Positions 11,701-20,759 of a stretch of DNA of 22,635 nt are shown one piece after another. Below the pieces are notes generated by a model. That model saw only the letters and a list, made by a program, of their open reading frames with translations, was not told the DNA's origin and did no database searches. This DNA comes from Purshia tridentata (taxonomy: Eukaryota > Streptophyta > Magnoliopsida > Rosales > Rosaceae), in NCBI GenBank assembly GCA_003254885.1, contig QANT01004415.1, positions 1-22,635 on the forward strand, given 5' to 3'. The translations under genes and the position numbers were made by a program. Every line of letters starts with the position of its first letter. Positions within the stretch are counted from its first letter, which is position 1.

Positions 11701-13500
11701 TACGTAGCTAAAGTTCATAAGAGTTGTTTATGGTGGTGTACAGCAGCCAAGTGGCCACTTCCATGGAGGCAGCAATTAATGATGATGATCAAAGTACGAC
11801 GTACGGTGTCCACTTTCATGTTACTTTCATGGGATTATATTTAATTTCTAGCTTTAAAAGTCACTGGATGTTTTATAAATTTATGCTTGGATATTTTCAT
11901 TCTTTAGTGGTTTAGAAAATGGATTAATTACAGGATCCAATTAAATCATGTAAACGTACAACATCGATCTTTGATGTTGTACAAATTATAAGAGCGCTTC
12001 AAAGTTAATTAACCGGTTATAAGATAACAGAATGTTAACCATGATTTTGGGCCTATTATTATATAATGTGACTCATAATTTGAATCATTCTTTTTTTAAA
12101 ATTTCTATTAATTCAAAGATTATCCTTGTAAATAATCAATTAAATTGAATATCATTTACAAACTATGTCCATACAATTGAAATGCTATCTTATGTATTGA
12201 TACAGTTAAAATATATACCACTCCATACAATTGAATAGTATAGCAATCCATACTTTTAAACGACAAACTATATGCATATGTTAAGGGTTAAGAGTATTTG
12301 TTTTAGGTTCAAGTTCTACATTCGAAATGTACAAACCAATACTTAATTGTTTTACTAGCTCTTTGATTTATTTTGATATTGTGAACTAATGCATTTTTAT
12401 TTGAATTTTTGTAGGTAAATAAATCTCATATTTTGTGGGATTTCTACATTTTAAATCCTGTAATTTATGACATTAATCCCTTTAATTTTGAGATTAAATC
12501 CAATTTGTGGGATTTAATTTCAGTAATTTTATGATAATATTAGGAGCAATTTTGGAATAGAAAACGCAAATTAACGTGGTAGCTAGACAATATTATACCT
12601 CAATAAATTTTTATATATAAATACAGTACTATTCTATATATATATATAGATGGCCTATAAAATAGACTAAATTGTGAATTATTCTTTAATCAATTTCTTA
12701 TATATATTGAAAGTCCAATTCTGTTGTCACCTATACTGTGCTCTCTATTAGACTGTGCTTAGGCTCTTCTACCAGGATTATTCACTCAATGTATGACCCC
12801 TTAGCTGGAGTTTCATATTTAAACTCCTATTTAACTTAATTTCATTTCAAGTTTCCATTCGTGCTTGACTCTACGATCATTAAAAAAAAATAAAGAATTG
12901 GTTTATTTTCCAGTGTGTACGTGTTTAGTACTTCAATTCTAATATTAACGAACCCGAGTGTGCTTAGCATTCAAATTAAAGCACATGATTAAGCTGAGGC
13001 TTGCTCCTGTACACAATGACAGTTTCTTCTCCAAATTTATAGTCTCCTGGGCCAAGTCAACCAATTTATACCAATTTGCTTACCTTGCTATGACCATGGA
13101 TTGTGCATTGGAATTTGGAAGCCTCGTAGTTTAACTCATGGATTGTGGGCTTCACTGCATTGCTAGTTCCACAAATTGTACAAACCTTGCAAGTTAATTA
13201 ATGGGCCAACTGCAAAACTTACGCTTACAAGTTTTCTTTTCCAATTGGGAGCTAAAACCCTAAAAAAGAAAACCACATGGGAACTGCTCTGGGCCAAGCC
13301 AGACCAACCAAATCAGCTACAAGCACACGCATGAGTGAGGGAGATTCGAAAACAGATTTTCAGACCAAGATAAGAAAACTAAAGACAATAAAACTTAGGT
13401 TTATTGTGACAAAGTAGCATCATGGGTTCACTTGACCCCTCTACAACCCAATTCGCCAGTATCTTTTAAGTCATAATAAACACCTAACTCTCTAGTCAAC
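8701..13500. other. Long AT-rich intergenic region
   Basis: Nearly 5 kb without a supportable gene. The sequence is rich in tagctagcta words and TA runs (for example 9645-9660, 10271-10320, 12634-12650). The longest frame, 63 codons ending at 11915, has no start codon in a good context and no recognisable domain. Around 12420-12530 the word tgtgggattt occurs twice with inverted counterparts such as gagattaaatcc, suggesting a decayed MITE. A telo-box-like aaaccctaa occurs at 13255-13263. No tRNA or miRNA precursor is recognised. Confidence 0.55.
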
Positions 13501-13501
13501 A

Positions 13502-13604
13502 TCCAAAAATTATGTTATTATTTCGCCACAAGTATTAGTTTCTATCAGTCCAGTTGGTATTTAGAAGGACTGAAAGTGGCAAAATTAGGTGGGTCAATTA
13601 CATA
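13502..13604 (+). repeat. Left member of a diverged direct repeat pair
   Basis: This stretch resembles 17282-17381 in the same orientation. Shared words include tttctatcagtcc, gttggt and aaattaggt. The left copy has extra bases (aggactgaaagtggc) between the latter two. The pair flanks the Ty3/gypsy pol remnant, so it may represent LTR pieces; it may also be an unrelated dispersed repeat. Confidence 0.6.
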
Positions 13605-13899
13605 AAAATTAATAAAATAATTTCCAATTCCATAATAGTCAATGCATTATTCAAATAATGAGAATTGATTAAAATGTAATAAATAAAAAATGAATAGTAA
13701 CAACTAAACTTAAAACATATGTGTATTTACGTTTCTTGTCATTTTACTTACATACTAGTGACATCATCAGTGTCTCATAATTATAAAAATTACAAAGAGG
13801 TCAATATTAACCATAAGCTGACACGTGGAATGCAATCCTATAAGCTTCCAAAAAACTAACTAATGCTGGTATTAGCAATGTGTTATTGTTTTTGTTCAT

Positions 13900-14100
13900 T
13901 TCTCTTTTCTTTTTTACCTATAACAACGTGTTCTTCCATTTTCTTTCTTTTTTTCATTTTTCCATTTTTCTTCCTTGCATCTTGTTTTTTTTTTTNTTTT
14001 TTTTTTCATACTCCTATTTAAGATACATATTAACAACACATCAATTTTTATTCCTTTTATAATTTTGTGTAAGTTTTTTTTTTCTTGCATCTTATTTCCG
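13900..14100 (+). repeat. Pyrimidine-rich low-complexity tract with an ambiguous base
   Basis: A T- and C-rich stretch with a long poly-T run interrupted by N at 13996. The N marks an unresolved base, probably because of the homopolymer. Frames on either strand here are low-complexity artefacts. Confidence 0.85.
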
Positions 14101-14660
14101 TTCATCCTCGATCTTGTTTAAGATGCATATTAGACACATATAATGTACATATTAAACAATGTTTTTTAATTAAAAATTGTTGCAGAGTTTATAAAACATA
14201 TTAGTGACAGTGTCTAATATGTCGATTTTAAATCAAAAATTGTGGCACAGTTTCATAAACTTAGACACTGATAGGTAGTGTGCATATTAGACACTGAAAT
14301 ATCGCACAATTTTAGAAACATATTAGACACTGTCAGACAGTATGCATATTAAACCGTGTGACATTTATTGATTTGAAATCAATAATTGTGTGACAAATAC
14401 TATCACACAAATACTGAAAATTAGTATATGTAAAAATCTAAACAGATACTGTCAGACAAATAATGATTTTTGGTATCTATAAAAACCTAAACAGATATTG
14501 TCACACATATACTAAAAAAACCACATAGTTTTTAGAAATCAGTAACTGCATCACAGTGTCCAAAACTAAACAAAAATTAAAAATTAAAAATTAAAAAACA
14601 CCATTTGTTTTTCCAAATCAAAAGCTGCATCACAGTATTCAAAACTAAAACTTGAATATG
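14101..14660. repeat. Degenerate repeat patch with direct and inverted motifs
   Basis: The words gcatattaga/catattagacactg, cagtttataaa-like and caaaaattgt recur several times at irregular spacing of roughly 50-110 bp. The 16-base word gacagtgtctaatatg (14206-14221) has an exact inverted copy at 14319-14334, and 14197-14221 is itself an imperfect palindrome with 8-base arms. Later units keep kacactgtcacaca-like phrases and 'ctaaacagatactgtca'. The stretch is non-coding, so it is either an old minisatellite or the interior of a decayed transposon with subterminal repeats. Confidence 0.6.
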
Positions 14661-15206
14661 GTGTCTTAATATAAAAAACCATAATGTGACATTAACTTGT
14701 CACGTCTTATATTTGAATTAATATAAATATATATTTTATAATTAAATCATCTTCATTTCTTTCATCTTGGACAATTTTAATCATGAATTCATGATTAATG
14801 TATATAACATGTGACACGTATTGAGTAAGTTGAATATTTTTCACCATGGTCAATTCAGTTTTGATTAATAGATAAATAAAAAAGGGGAGGAAAGTTTGTT
14901 ATTTCCAAAAAAGTAATAAAATGGCAAAAAAGTAAATTAATAAAAGCAATGTTTTAAAGTAAATTAGATATTGGAGTGGGCCATTAATTAAAATGTAATT
15001 TCTTAAAATATACCATTGACTATTATGGGATATGAAATTATGCATTAATCTATTTGTAATTTGCAAATGTTTTATTGATTTATTTGTAATTTCTATTTAA
15101 GATATTGATAAGAAAATCAGAAGTAAGATAATTAAAAGTAAACTTTGTACACCTACTGTACCACAACAGAACTCAAATTTAAGTTACAAACTCAATTTTA
15201 CTTTTA
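14661..15206. other. AT-rich spacer between repeat patch and pol remnant
   Basis: I see no gene or defined element in this stretch. It is AT-rich with poly-A interruptions. The sequence immediately before 15207 does not continue the reverse transcriptase homology, so the pol remnant starts abruptly at its left side. Confidence 0.5.
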
Positions 15207-16500
15207 ATGCCCTTTGGATTATCTAACGCTCTAAGTACATTTATGCGACTCATGAATTATATTTTCAAGTCTTTTATTAGTCAATTTGTGGTTGTGTACT
15301 TTGATGACATTCTCATATATCCACAGTAAAGATCAAGAACTGCATTTGGAGAATCTACAAGTTTTCAAAGTGTTGAACATAAGTTGTATGCTAATCTTAA
15401 GAAGTGCGAATCTATGACCTATAAAGCTTCTCTTTTTAGGCTATGTTGTTTCAGGTGAAGGAATATGGCAGATCCTAGCAAATTTGAAGGCATTACAAGC
15501 TGGCCATTTCCTACTACACTTCATAATATCCGCAGTTTTCATGGCCTAGCATTTTTTATTGACGCTTCACCAAAGGATTTAGCATTGTCATTGCTCCAAT
15601 CATATAGTGCTTGAAGGGTGGAAGTTTCAGTTGGACAGAGGAAGCACAAAAGAGTTTCAAACTCGTTAAAAAAAGGATGACTCAAGCACCTATGGCTTTG
15701 TTTGGAAGCAGGACAGGCCTGGATAACACAAAAGCGTAAAAATTATATTGGGAGGCAGCTTTCATGGTGGAGCAAGAAGAAGGTAGAGATAGTCAAAGTA
15801 AGTCATAAGTGAAAAAATTATGTCCTGAGATAACCCATGTGTTTGGAGAGAATAATTGTCCTGACTTTTTATGGACAAATTTTCCTAACATTTTGCCATT
15901 TCTACATTTTCTTTCTTCGCTAAAAAAGTGCCTCATATTGATATTTTTACTACTTAATTAGTGTTGTTTAAACCTGTCCTACGGTCCAAAAAAAAAGCCT
16001 ATATGTCGTAGCACTTCTTGATTTCAACGAAGTGTTTGAAGTAGATTGTGACGCCTCCAACGTTGGAATTGGTGCTATACTTAGTCAAGGAGGAAACCTA
16101 TTTCTTTCTTTAGTGAACAGTTGAGTCACTCTCGCATGAGGTACTTCACATATGACAAAGAATTTTATCCTATCATAAGAGCTTTGAATCATGGCGACAT
16201 TATCTGATTTCCGAGTTGTTTTTCCTCTATTCGGATCATGAGGCGCTGCATTTTATTAATGGTCAACGCAAATTGAACAGCATGCATGCTCGATGGGTTG
16301 TGTTTTTACAAGACCATATACTTTTCACATCAAGCATAAATCGAGCAAGTAAAAACAAGTGGCCGATGCCTTGAGTAGGAGGCACTTCTTGTTGAACACG
16401 ATGCAGGTGAAGGTGTTGGGCTTTGAGGTTTTAAAAGAGCTGTACCAGGATGATCTACTTTTCAAGAAAACTTGGACATTGTCATTTATGAAATGCAGGC
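15207..16500 (+). mobile_element. Degenerate Ty3/gypsy retrotransposon pol remnant (RT to RNase H)
   Basis: Conceptual translation in shifting frames shows classic gypsy polymerase motifs in order. [17 protein letters not shown] at 15207 is followed by [12 protein letters not shown] with the YxDD catalytic motif (YFDD, 15297-15308). Next come KLYANLKKCE near 15390, FLGYVVSGEGI near 15435 and SWP-PTTLHNIRSFHGLA near 15497-15550. The RNase H part has EVDCDASNVGIGAILSQG near 16038-16092, HEALHFINGQRKLN near 16230-16275 and VADALSRRH at about 16361-16387. The remnant ends with a GFEVLKELYQDD linker near 16420-16455. Frameshifts and stops are frequent, beginning with a TAA at 15327 just after YFDD, so it is dead. 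A 306-bp MITE interrupts it at 15694. No gag, protease or integrase is recognised. The RT-RH order fits Ty3/gypsy rather than copia. Confidence 0.93.
15694..15999. mobile_element. MITE inserted in the gypsy pol remnant (PIF/Harbinger-like ends)
   Basis: The left end, ggctttgtttggaagcagga, and the reverse complement of the right end, ggctttttttttggaccgta, open imperfect terminal inverted repeats of about 35 bp. Both continue into aggacagg and a later aacac. The element is 306 bp and has no coding capacity. It is flanked by the 3-bp direct repeat TAT (15691-15693 and 16000-16002), and removing it plus one TAT restores continuity of the pol homology from MTQAP to the RNase H side. The GGC-TTTGTTTGG ends resemble Tourist/PIF-Harbinger MITEs, whose usual target duplication is TTA or TAA, so TAT is slightly unusual. 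Family assignment is an inference. Confidence 0.8.
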
Positions 16501-16838
16501 CAGAAGTAAGTAGAAGAATAAGGAATAGAATCCTTTAGGCTTGAGTTTCTTCTTGTGTGTGTGAGTTAGAGAGCTGTCAAATATTTTTAGTTTTCTAACA
16601 TGTATGCTCCAATTGGCCATATAAATAGCATTAATTGGGTAGACATTCGTAATACAAATTAACTCTCGTAGCACCCTCCACACTCCTCGGGACAGCCACT
16701 TTAACAAAGTGACGCAAAGGCTTAATCACACCAACCTCTGGTTCTTTTCACAAATACTCGCCAACACAATTGCCATCATGGTTTGGTTCCACTCCCCACA
16801 AACTGTCCCAAGCCCTTACCTTGGGTTTCCCCATCTCT
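16501..16838. other. Unassigned stretch between pol remnant and second MITE
   Basis: I recognise no gene. A plus-strand frame at 16709-16915 and a minus-strand frame at 16486-16707 are short, have no known motif and overlap transposon DNA. This stretch could be the degraded continuation of the gypsy element, but no integrase motif was seen. Confidence 0.45.
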
Positions 16839-17112
16839 GGCCTTATGAGAAGTATAGGATTAGATTGGATAGAATAATGGCTAAATTCATGTGTATTCAA
16901 AGAAAAAGTTTCTAACTTAGAACATATGAAGAAGATGGACTAATCATAAGGGGAAACTTATCTTTTCCAATCCCCCCAAAAAGGTGGAATTAGTAGGGAT
17001 ATGTTTTCCCTTATAAATAACTCATCTTCTTCTTTCAAGTTAGATAATATCCTTTATCTTCTTCTTTAGCCATTTATCTTATCCAATCAAATCTTATGCA
17101 TCAAACGAGGCC
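16839..17112. mobile_element. Second MITE with roughly 48-bp terminal inverted repeats
   Basis: The left end (16839-16886) and the reverse complement of the right end (17065-17112) align closely. Both begin with ggcct and share a core: agattggata in both, with gattagattggata on the left and gatttgattggata on the right. Both also end in atggctaaa. The element is about 274 bp, non-coding and AT-rich. The flanks, tct on the left and tac on the right, do not give a clean duplication, so the outermost bases may be off by a few. The ggcct ends again suggest a PIF/Harbinger-type MITE. It is unlike the 15694 element in its interior, so it is probably a different family. Confidence 0.72.
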
Positions 17113-17281
17113 TACAAGTACAAACTATTCGATGTAAATACATAACAAGCTTTGTCACTGAAATGCTTTGACTTGACTAATCTTGTAAGAGAGCTTCATT
17201 CCAACCTCAGAAGATAATTTCTAAAGCACAAGTAAAAAGTATTTGACATTATTTTCTTACAACTCTAGCAATTTAGTTTGC

Positions 17282-17381
17282 TACCAAAATTCTTGTGTTA
17301 GATTTACTTCACCACAACAAGTATTCGTTTCTATCAGTCCGGTTGGTGTTGAGAAATTAGGTAATGTAAATTATGTGAAGT
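17282..17381 (+). repeat. Right member of a diverged direct repeat pair
   Basis: This partner of 13502-13604 carries tttctatcagtcc, ggttggtgtt and aaattaggt in the same order and orientation. It lies about 3.8 kb downstream, on the other side of the gypsy remnant. Confidence 0.6.
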
Positions 17382-18400
17382 TGAAGTTTTCCAACATCAA
17401 GGCATTAAAATGATTACGACAAATTAAGCTCAAGGTGCAAGACTGATGTGCTTAATCTCAACACCTGAATAGCAACAAGCTGTCCCATTCTAACACACCT
17501 TATGGCAGCTCATAAAGACTTATCTTGATGTGAATGAAATATAATATATTTGAGCAAAAGTCTGTATATGAATTTCACCGAATCCTCATAGACCAAATAT
17601 GTCGATATTTCTAACACACTTTAGTGTTGAGTTGTTAAACCAGAATGAAATTCATGGTCTTGACATTAGTGTGTAGTCTAATTCTTTATATACCATTGAT
17701 CAGTCTTTACAAAGCCAACGTGGGATTACAAACATAAATCTAACCTAAGGTCACTTTTTTGGGCAAATATGTATACAAACATTGGTCTATCTGAAATTAA
17801 ATAAGAAAATCAAATCAATGTTTCCAATTATGCTGACTTTTTCAAGCCACGGAGACATGTACAAGGTCTTGAGCTTGAAGCATTGGTTCTTTTTGGAAAA
17901 ATATACCAAATTTCTCTTTGTTTACCACAAAACCAAGCAATACCTTGGCTTTTCCAGCGTAAACTATAAAGGAAAAACTTTTTTCTTTCTTTGCTGAGGC
18001 AAAGAGTTATTTTTATTGGAACAGGTCTTGTTTTAATTTGAACAGGACACATACAATTAACGCCACCATGTACTTCTCCTATACTCAGATTAATTCCCTC
18101 CTCATTTAATTCAGCTAGCAGGTCATTCAGTCTTCTTTTATTTAATTAAAAATTTGACAAAAGTATTACCAAATTTATTATAAAGCTGAAAATTCTGGGA
18201 AACAAGTGGTTATTGGTCCAGCTATTTTAATGTCTGATGTAACCTTAACCCATAATATACAGAATCAGAAAATTGAGTTTGTGATGATGATAATGATGAT
18301 GGATGATGAAGATTAAGCCCAAAACTAAAGAAAACAAAGAAGTTGAATATATATAGTAAAAAGGGAGACGATAATATACTCAGTGCCATGTATATATGTA
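17382..18400. other. Intergenic stretch with possible LTR-like sequence
   Basis: I see no gene. The phrase aaagccaacgtgggatta near 17711-17728 resembles the 'gccnangtgggat' wording often present in plant LTRs and TRIMs, which weakly suggests a solo-LTR remnant around 17600-17740. A GAT-rich patch lies at about 18281-18312. Frames of 71 and 74 codons at 17782-18052 on opposite strands overlap each other and show no domain. Confidence 0.35.
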
Positions 18401-18535
18401 TTCATGTGAGTTAATAGATGAACTATAAAATGTTTCTTTACACCAAGAATTAATGTTATGGACTCATATCAGTGAGCATGGTACCTCTGTTTTCATATAT
18501 ATGAGTACCTCTGTCTCTTCCTCTATAATCTCTCT

Positions 18536-18925
18536 CTAATTATCTTGAGCATAGAAGTCCATGATCTCCTTAACATTGAGCTTGAACAAAGAAGAGCAAT
18601 CATTGTACATCAACCACAACATGTGCTCAAACAAGATGGCATCAACATCCACAAAAACTGTCCTCTCCTTGCTGCCATTCACATGATCAAAATTCAACAT
18701 CTTCTTGTTTTTGTCCTTGTTCATGGTCTCCATCAAAACCCGGAAGGGGTTCTCTTCTAGCACAAAAGGGTCTACCAAGAACTCCCTCTTCTCCTTCCCA
18801 ACCACCACGGTCACCGGATTCTCCAACTCGCCGCCAAACGCATCTTCAGTTAAAGGCCGGTAGCCTAGCCGTGACCCCATGCACCTCTTTCTCAACATGG
18901 AAATTGGCAAGACCAAGCAGGCCAT
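18536..18925 (-). CDS. SAUR-like (small auxin-up RNA family) protein, intronless
   Basis: This complete single-exon minus-strand gene encodes 129 residues. It starts at the ATG at 18925-18923 and stops at 18538-18536. The conserved SAUR core spans about residues 36-105: NPVTVVVGKEKREFLVDPFV, then NPFRVLMETM, and later VFVDVDAILFEHMLWLMYND. This matches the family pattern of a VxVG strand, a (R)F.V....L..P.FR.L segment and a closing D...FEH.L. The familiar GxLxIPC strand is replaced by KERTVFVDVD, and a tail LNVKEIMDFYAQDN extends beyond the core, so it belongs to a divergent SAUR subgroup. Single-exon structure and small size are normal for SAURs. Canonical members promote cell expansion by inhibiting PP2C.D phosphatases and so activating plasma-membrane H+-ATPases, but whether this subgroup does so is unknown. 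Met10 or Met16 could be alternative starts. A TATA-like box lies 72 bp upstream. Confidence 0.85.
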   Translation of the reverse strand: MACLVLPISMLRKRCMGSRLGYRPLTEDAFGGELENPVTVVVGKEKREFLVDPFVLEENPFRVLMETMNKDKNKKMLNFDHVNGSKERTVFVDVDAILFEHMLWLMYNDCSSLFKLNVKEIMDFYAQDN

Positions 18926-18996
18926 TGAAGGGACACAAATGAGATATTATATTAAGTAAACAGTAGGTAGGGAATAAGAGTGTATATGTAGGTATG

Positions 18997-19006
18997 TATA
19001 TATATT
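18997..19006 (-). promoter_or_regulatory. TATA-like box of the SAUR-like gene
   Basis: On the minus strand this reads aatatatata. It lies about 72 bp upstream of the SAUR ATG, which would give a leader of roughly 40 nt. Position and composition fit a plant TATA box, although the region is generally AT-rich. Confidence 0.5.
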
Positions 19007-20130
19007 TGCAAACTGATTGTGTATTGTGGATGTTTGTTTGGTTTTGGGCTAAATGGGTACTGGGATTTGCTTGTTTATTTGGAAGTGAAGGCGAAGGAAT
19101 TTATGGGGAAAGAGCCTGCTTGATAGAGATGGGTTGAATAGGCCAGCCAACGGCTAGAGAGAGAGAGTTTAATACGCAATGAGAAAGACTAGTTTTGTAT
19201 TTTTATGTGTATTATTATTGTATGGTTTGGTGTGGCTTTGCTGAGGAAAGAGCCGTTGGAAGAATCTCTTGCCTCTTGGTGGTAGAGAATTAGGAAATGG
19301 AAGGTGACAGCTGAATATACATTCAGAAGGCCCAACCCAACCCATGCCTGCTGTCTATTGGCGCCGACCTGATTTTCATGGAAGGCTCCTTATTGATAAT
19401 GATATTATGTTTATGTTCAAATCCACGTTTTAACTTTTTAAAAATTAAACAGGATTTGAATTTAAAATAGTACAACTATAAACATAAACATAAACACAAT
19501 ATCGACAGAAAAGAACGTAATATGTATACTGTTGTGAAACTTGAAGATTATGACGCGGTTTGCCAGCAATTGCCTTGGTCTGTAACAATAAATTTGTATT
19601 GGTTTTTCTAAGCATTGCGCGTGCCAACAGTAGTGTAGTGTTGTGTTGTCAATCTCATTTAATTAAGGATTTGTTCAAATTATCATTTCATTTCCACATG
19701 CCAGCTTTCTTCAGCTGGTATGCACATGCATTAGGATTCTAATCAATTGCTAAGGTTATTATGGTAATGTTACTGTTTTTGGTTTTTTGTATTTTTCCAT
19801 TTTACTTAAAGATATAGAGATTAAGAGCCCAAAGACAACCAAACTAGCAATGAGATGGTAATGGTGAAGAATAGAGGAGATAAAATGTGACTTTGGGTAT
19901 TCTGTAGTTCACCAATATTTTGTTTTGGCCATCAAACCTTTATGAAACTGAGAAATGGTAATAGACATAACAGAAATTAAAAACAATTTCTGCAGCAAAT
20001 GAGACTGGTGAAAATGCAGTTAGCCAACTGAAACATTGGGAGAGAACTCATAACAAGTTTCCACTCAACTTTGAAGACTCATATCAAATTTTATACTCCT
20101 AACACAAGATTACATATTAAATCCAGATAC
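19007..20130. other. Upstream region of the SAUR-like gene
   Basis: I see no gene here. This stretch lies between the SAUR promoter and the 3' end of the clade-B AHL gene, both on the minus strand. It contains a GA microsatellite near 19156-19169 and a short GC-rich spot, ttggcgccgacc, near 19357-19369. A cgaca word (TGTCG on the minus strand) near 19503 could be read as an auxin-response-type half site, but a single 5-base match is not evidence. The 60-codon frames at 19445-19742 overlap on opposite strands and look random. Confidence 0.4.
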
Positions 20131-20471
20131 TCCTAGCAGGAACCAAAGAAATATGAAACCAGGAAAAAATTTAAAAAGAGAACTCATGAGAACCTAAGTG
20201 ACAGATGGCATATTCTGAGCTATCCACGATAGCCACGATTTAATCATATAAAGAAAAAAAATGTTAACTACCTGGAAATAAAGAAAAAAAACTCAAATCC
20301 TAGAACTAAAATAAACCCCTCTGAGTTGTTTTGAACAATGCATGTAAGCATTTGCATACGAACCCTACTATGCAGAATAATGAAGCCAAAACCCCAATGT
20401 GCTGTACTGAAGCCGGAAATATCTTCACTGTTGAGCTTGCCCTGCCCATAAGTGTTATCTGGGGAACATCT
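20131..20471 (-). other. Likely 3' untranslated region of the clade-B AHL gene
   Basis: Minus-strand sequence downstream of the TGA at 20474-20472. It contains a second copy of the stop-codon-containing segment (see repeat entry). A possible ATTAAA signal on the minus strand lies near 20239-20244. The 97-codon frame at 20306-20599 is an out-of-frame overlap of the last exon and is not a gene. Confidence 0.4.
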
Positions 20472-20501
20472 TCACTGTTGAGTTTGACTGGCCCATAATG
20501 G
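20415..20501 (-). repeat. Imperfect 40-bp tandem duplication including the AHL stop codon
   Basis: Positions 20415-20454 and 20462-20501 align with about eight mismatches and a period of 47 bp. Both contain ttcactgttgag and gcccataa. The right copy, upstream on the coding strand, includes the final codons and the TGA; the left copy lies in the 3' untranslated region. Because 47 is not a multiple of three, the second copy is out of frame. Confidence 0.85.
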
Positions 20502-20759
20502 GTGGTACATCTGCATATTATGAATGGGTTGACTAGTATTACTGTAGAGCATAGGTCCTCTGTTAATTGGGCTACTACCATTCTCATCAGATGATTCACT
20601 TGAGCCTCCTCCTTGAGAGGAAGGACTGGCTGGTCTCAGAGCTGCTGTCCCAGGTGCACCAAAGTCCAACATTTGAGTTGGTGGAGGAGAAGAAAGCCCG
20701 GAGTTTAAAAAATTGGAGTTGGATTTTTTCCCATCCGCAATAAAACTACCCACAATGAC
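20472..20759 (-). CDS. AHL: Clade-B AHL last exon
   Basis: The acceptor reads cttccag before 20759. The exon codes for 95 residues starting VIVGSFIADG, which completes the PPC domain, followed by a low-complexity Ser/Gly/Pro tail and TGA at 20474-20472. The frame stays open four codons upstream into the intron, so the splice site rather than an ATG defines its start. Confidence 0.93.
   Translation of the reverse strand, partial: VIVGSFIADGKKSNSNFLNSGLSSPPPTQMLDFGAPGTAALRPASPSSQGGGSSESSDENGSSPINRGPMLYSNTSQPIHNMQMYHPLWASQTQQ

Noticed and set aside
11724..11915. 63-codon plus-strand frame
   Set aside because: It starts at a non-ATG codon and has no recognisable motif or promoter context.
13255..13263. 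Telo-box-like aaaccctaa
   Set aside because: A single short match in AT-rich DNA with no gene nearby; not evidence of telomeric repeats or promoter function.
13822..13827. G-box CACGTG within gacacgtgga
   Set aside because: A real six-base match, but more than 4 kb from any gene start and in transposon-rich DNA, so no regulatory role can be supported.
16486..16915. Frames of 73 and 68 codons beside the gypsy remnant
   Set aside because: They lie in transposon-derived or unassigned DNA, one overlaps the second MITE, and neither shows an integrase or other domain.
17782..18052. Overlapping 71- and 74-codon frames on opposite strands
   Set aside because: Mutually overlapping, no domain, no splice or promoter context.
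18545..18760. 71-codon plus-strand frame
   Set aside because: Antisense shadow of the SAUR-like gene.
20306..20599. 97-codon minus-strand frame
   Set aside because: Out-of-frame overlap with the last AHL exon and its 3' untranslated region.
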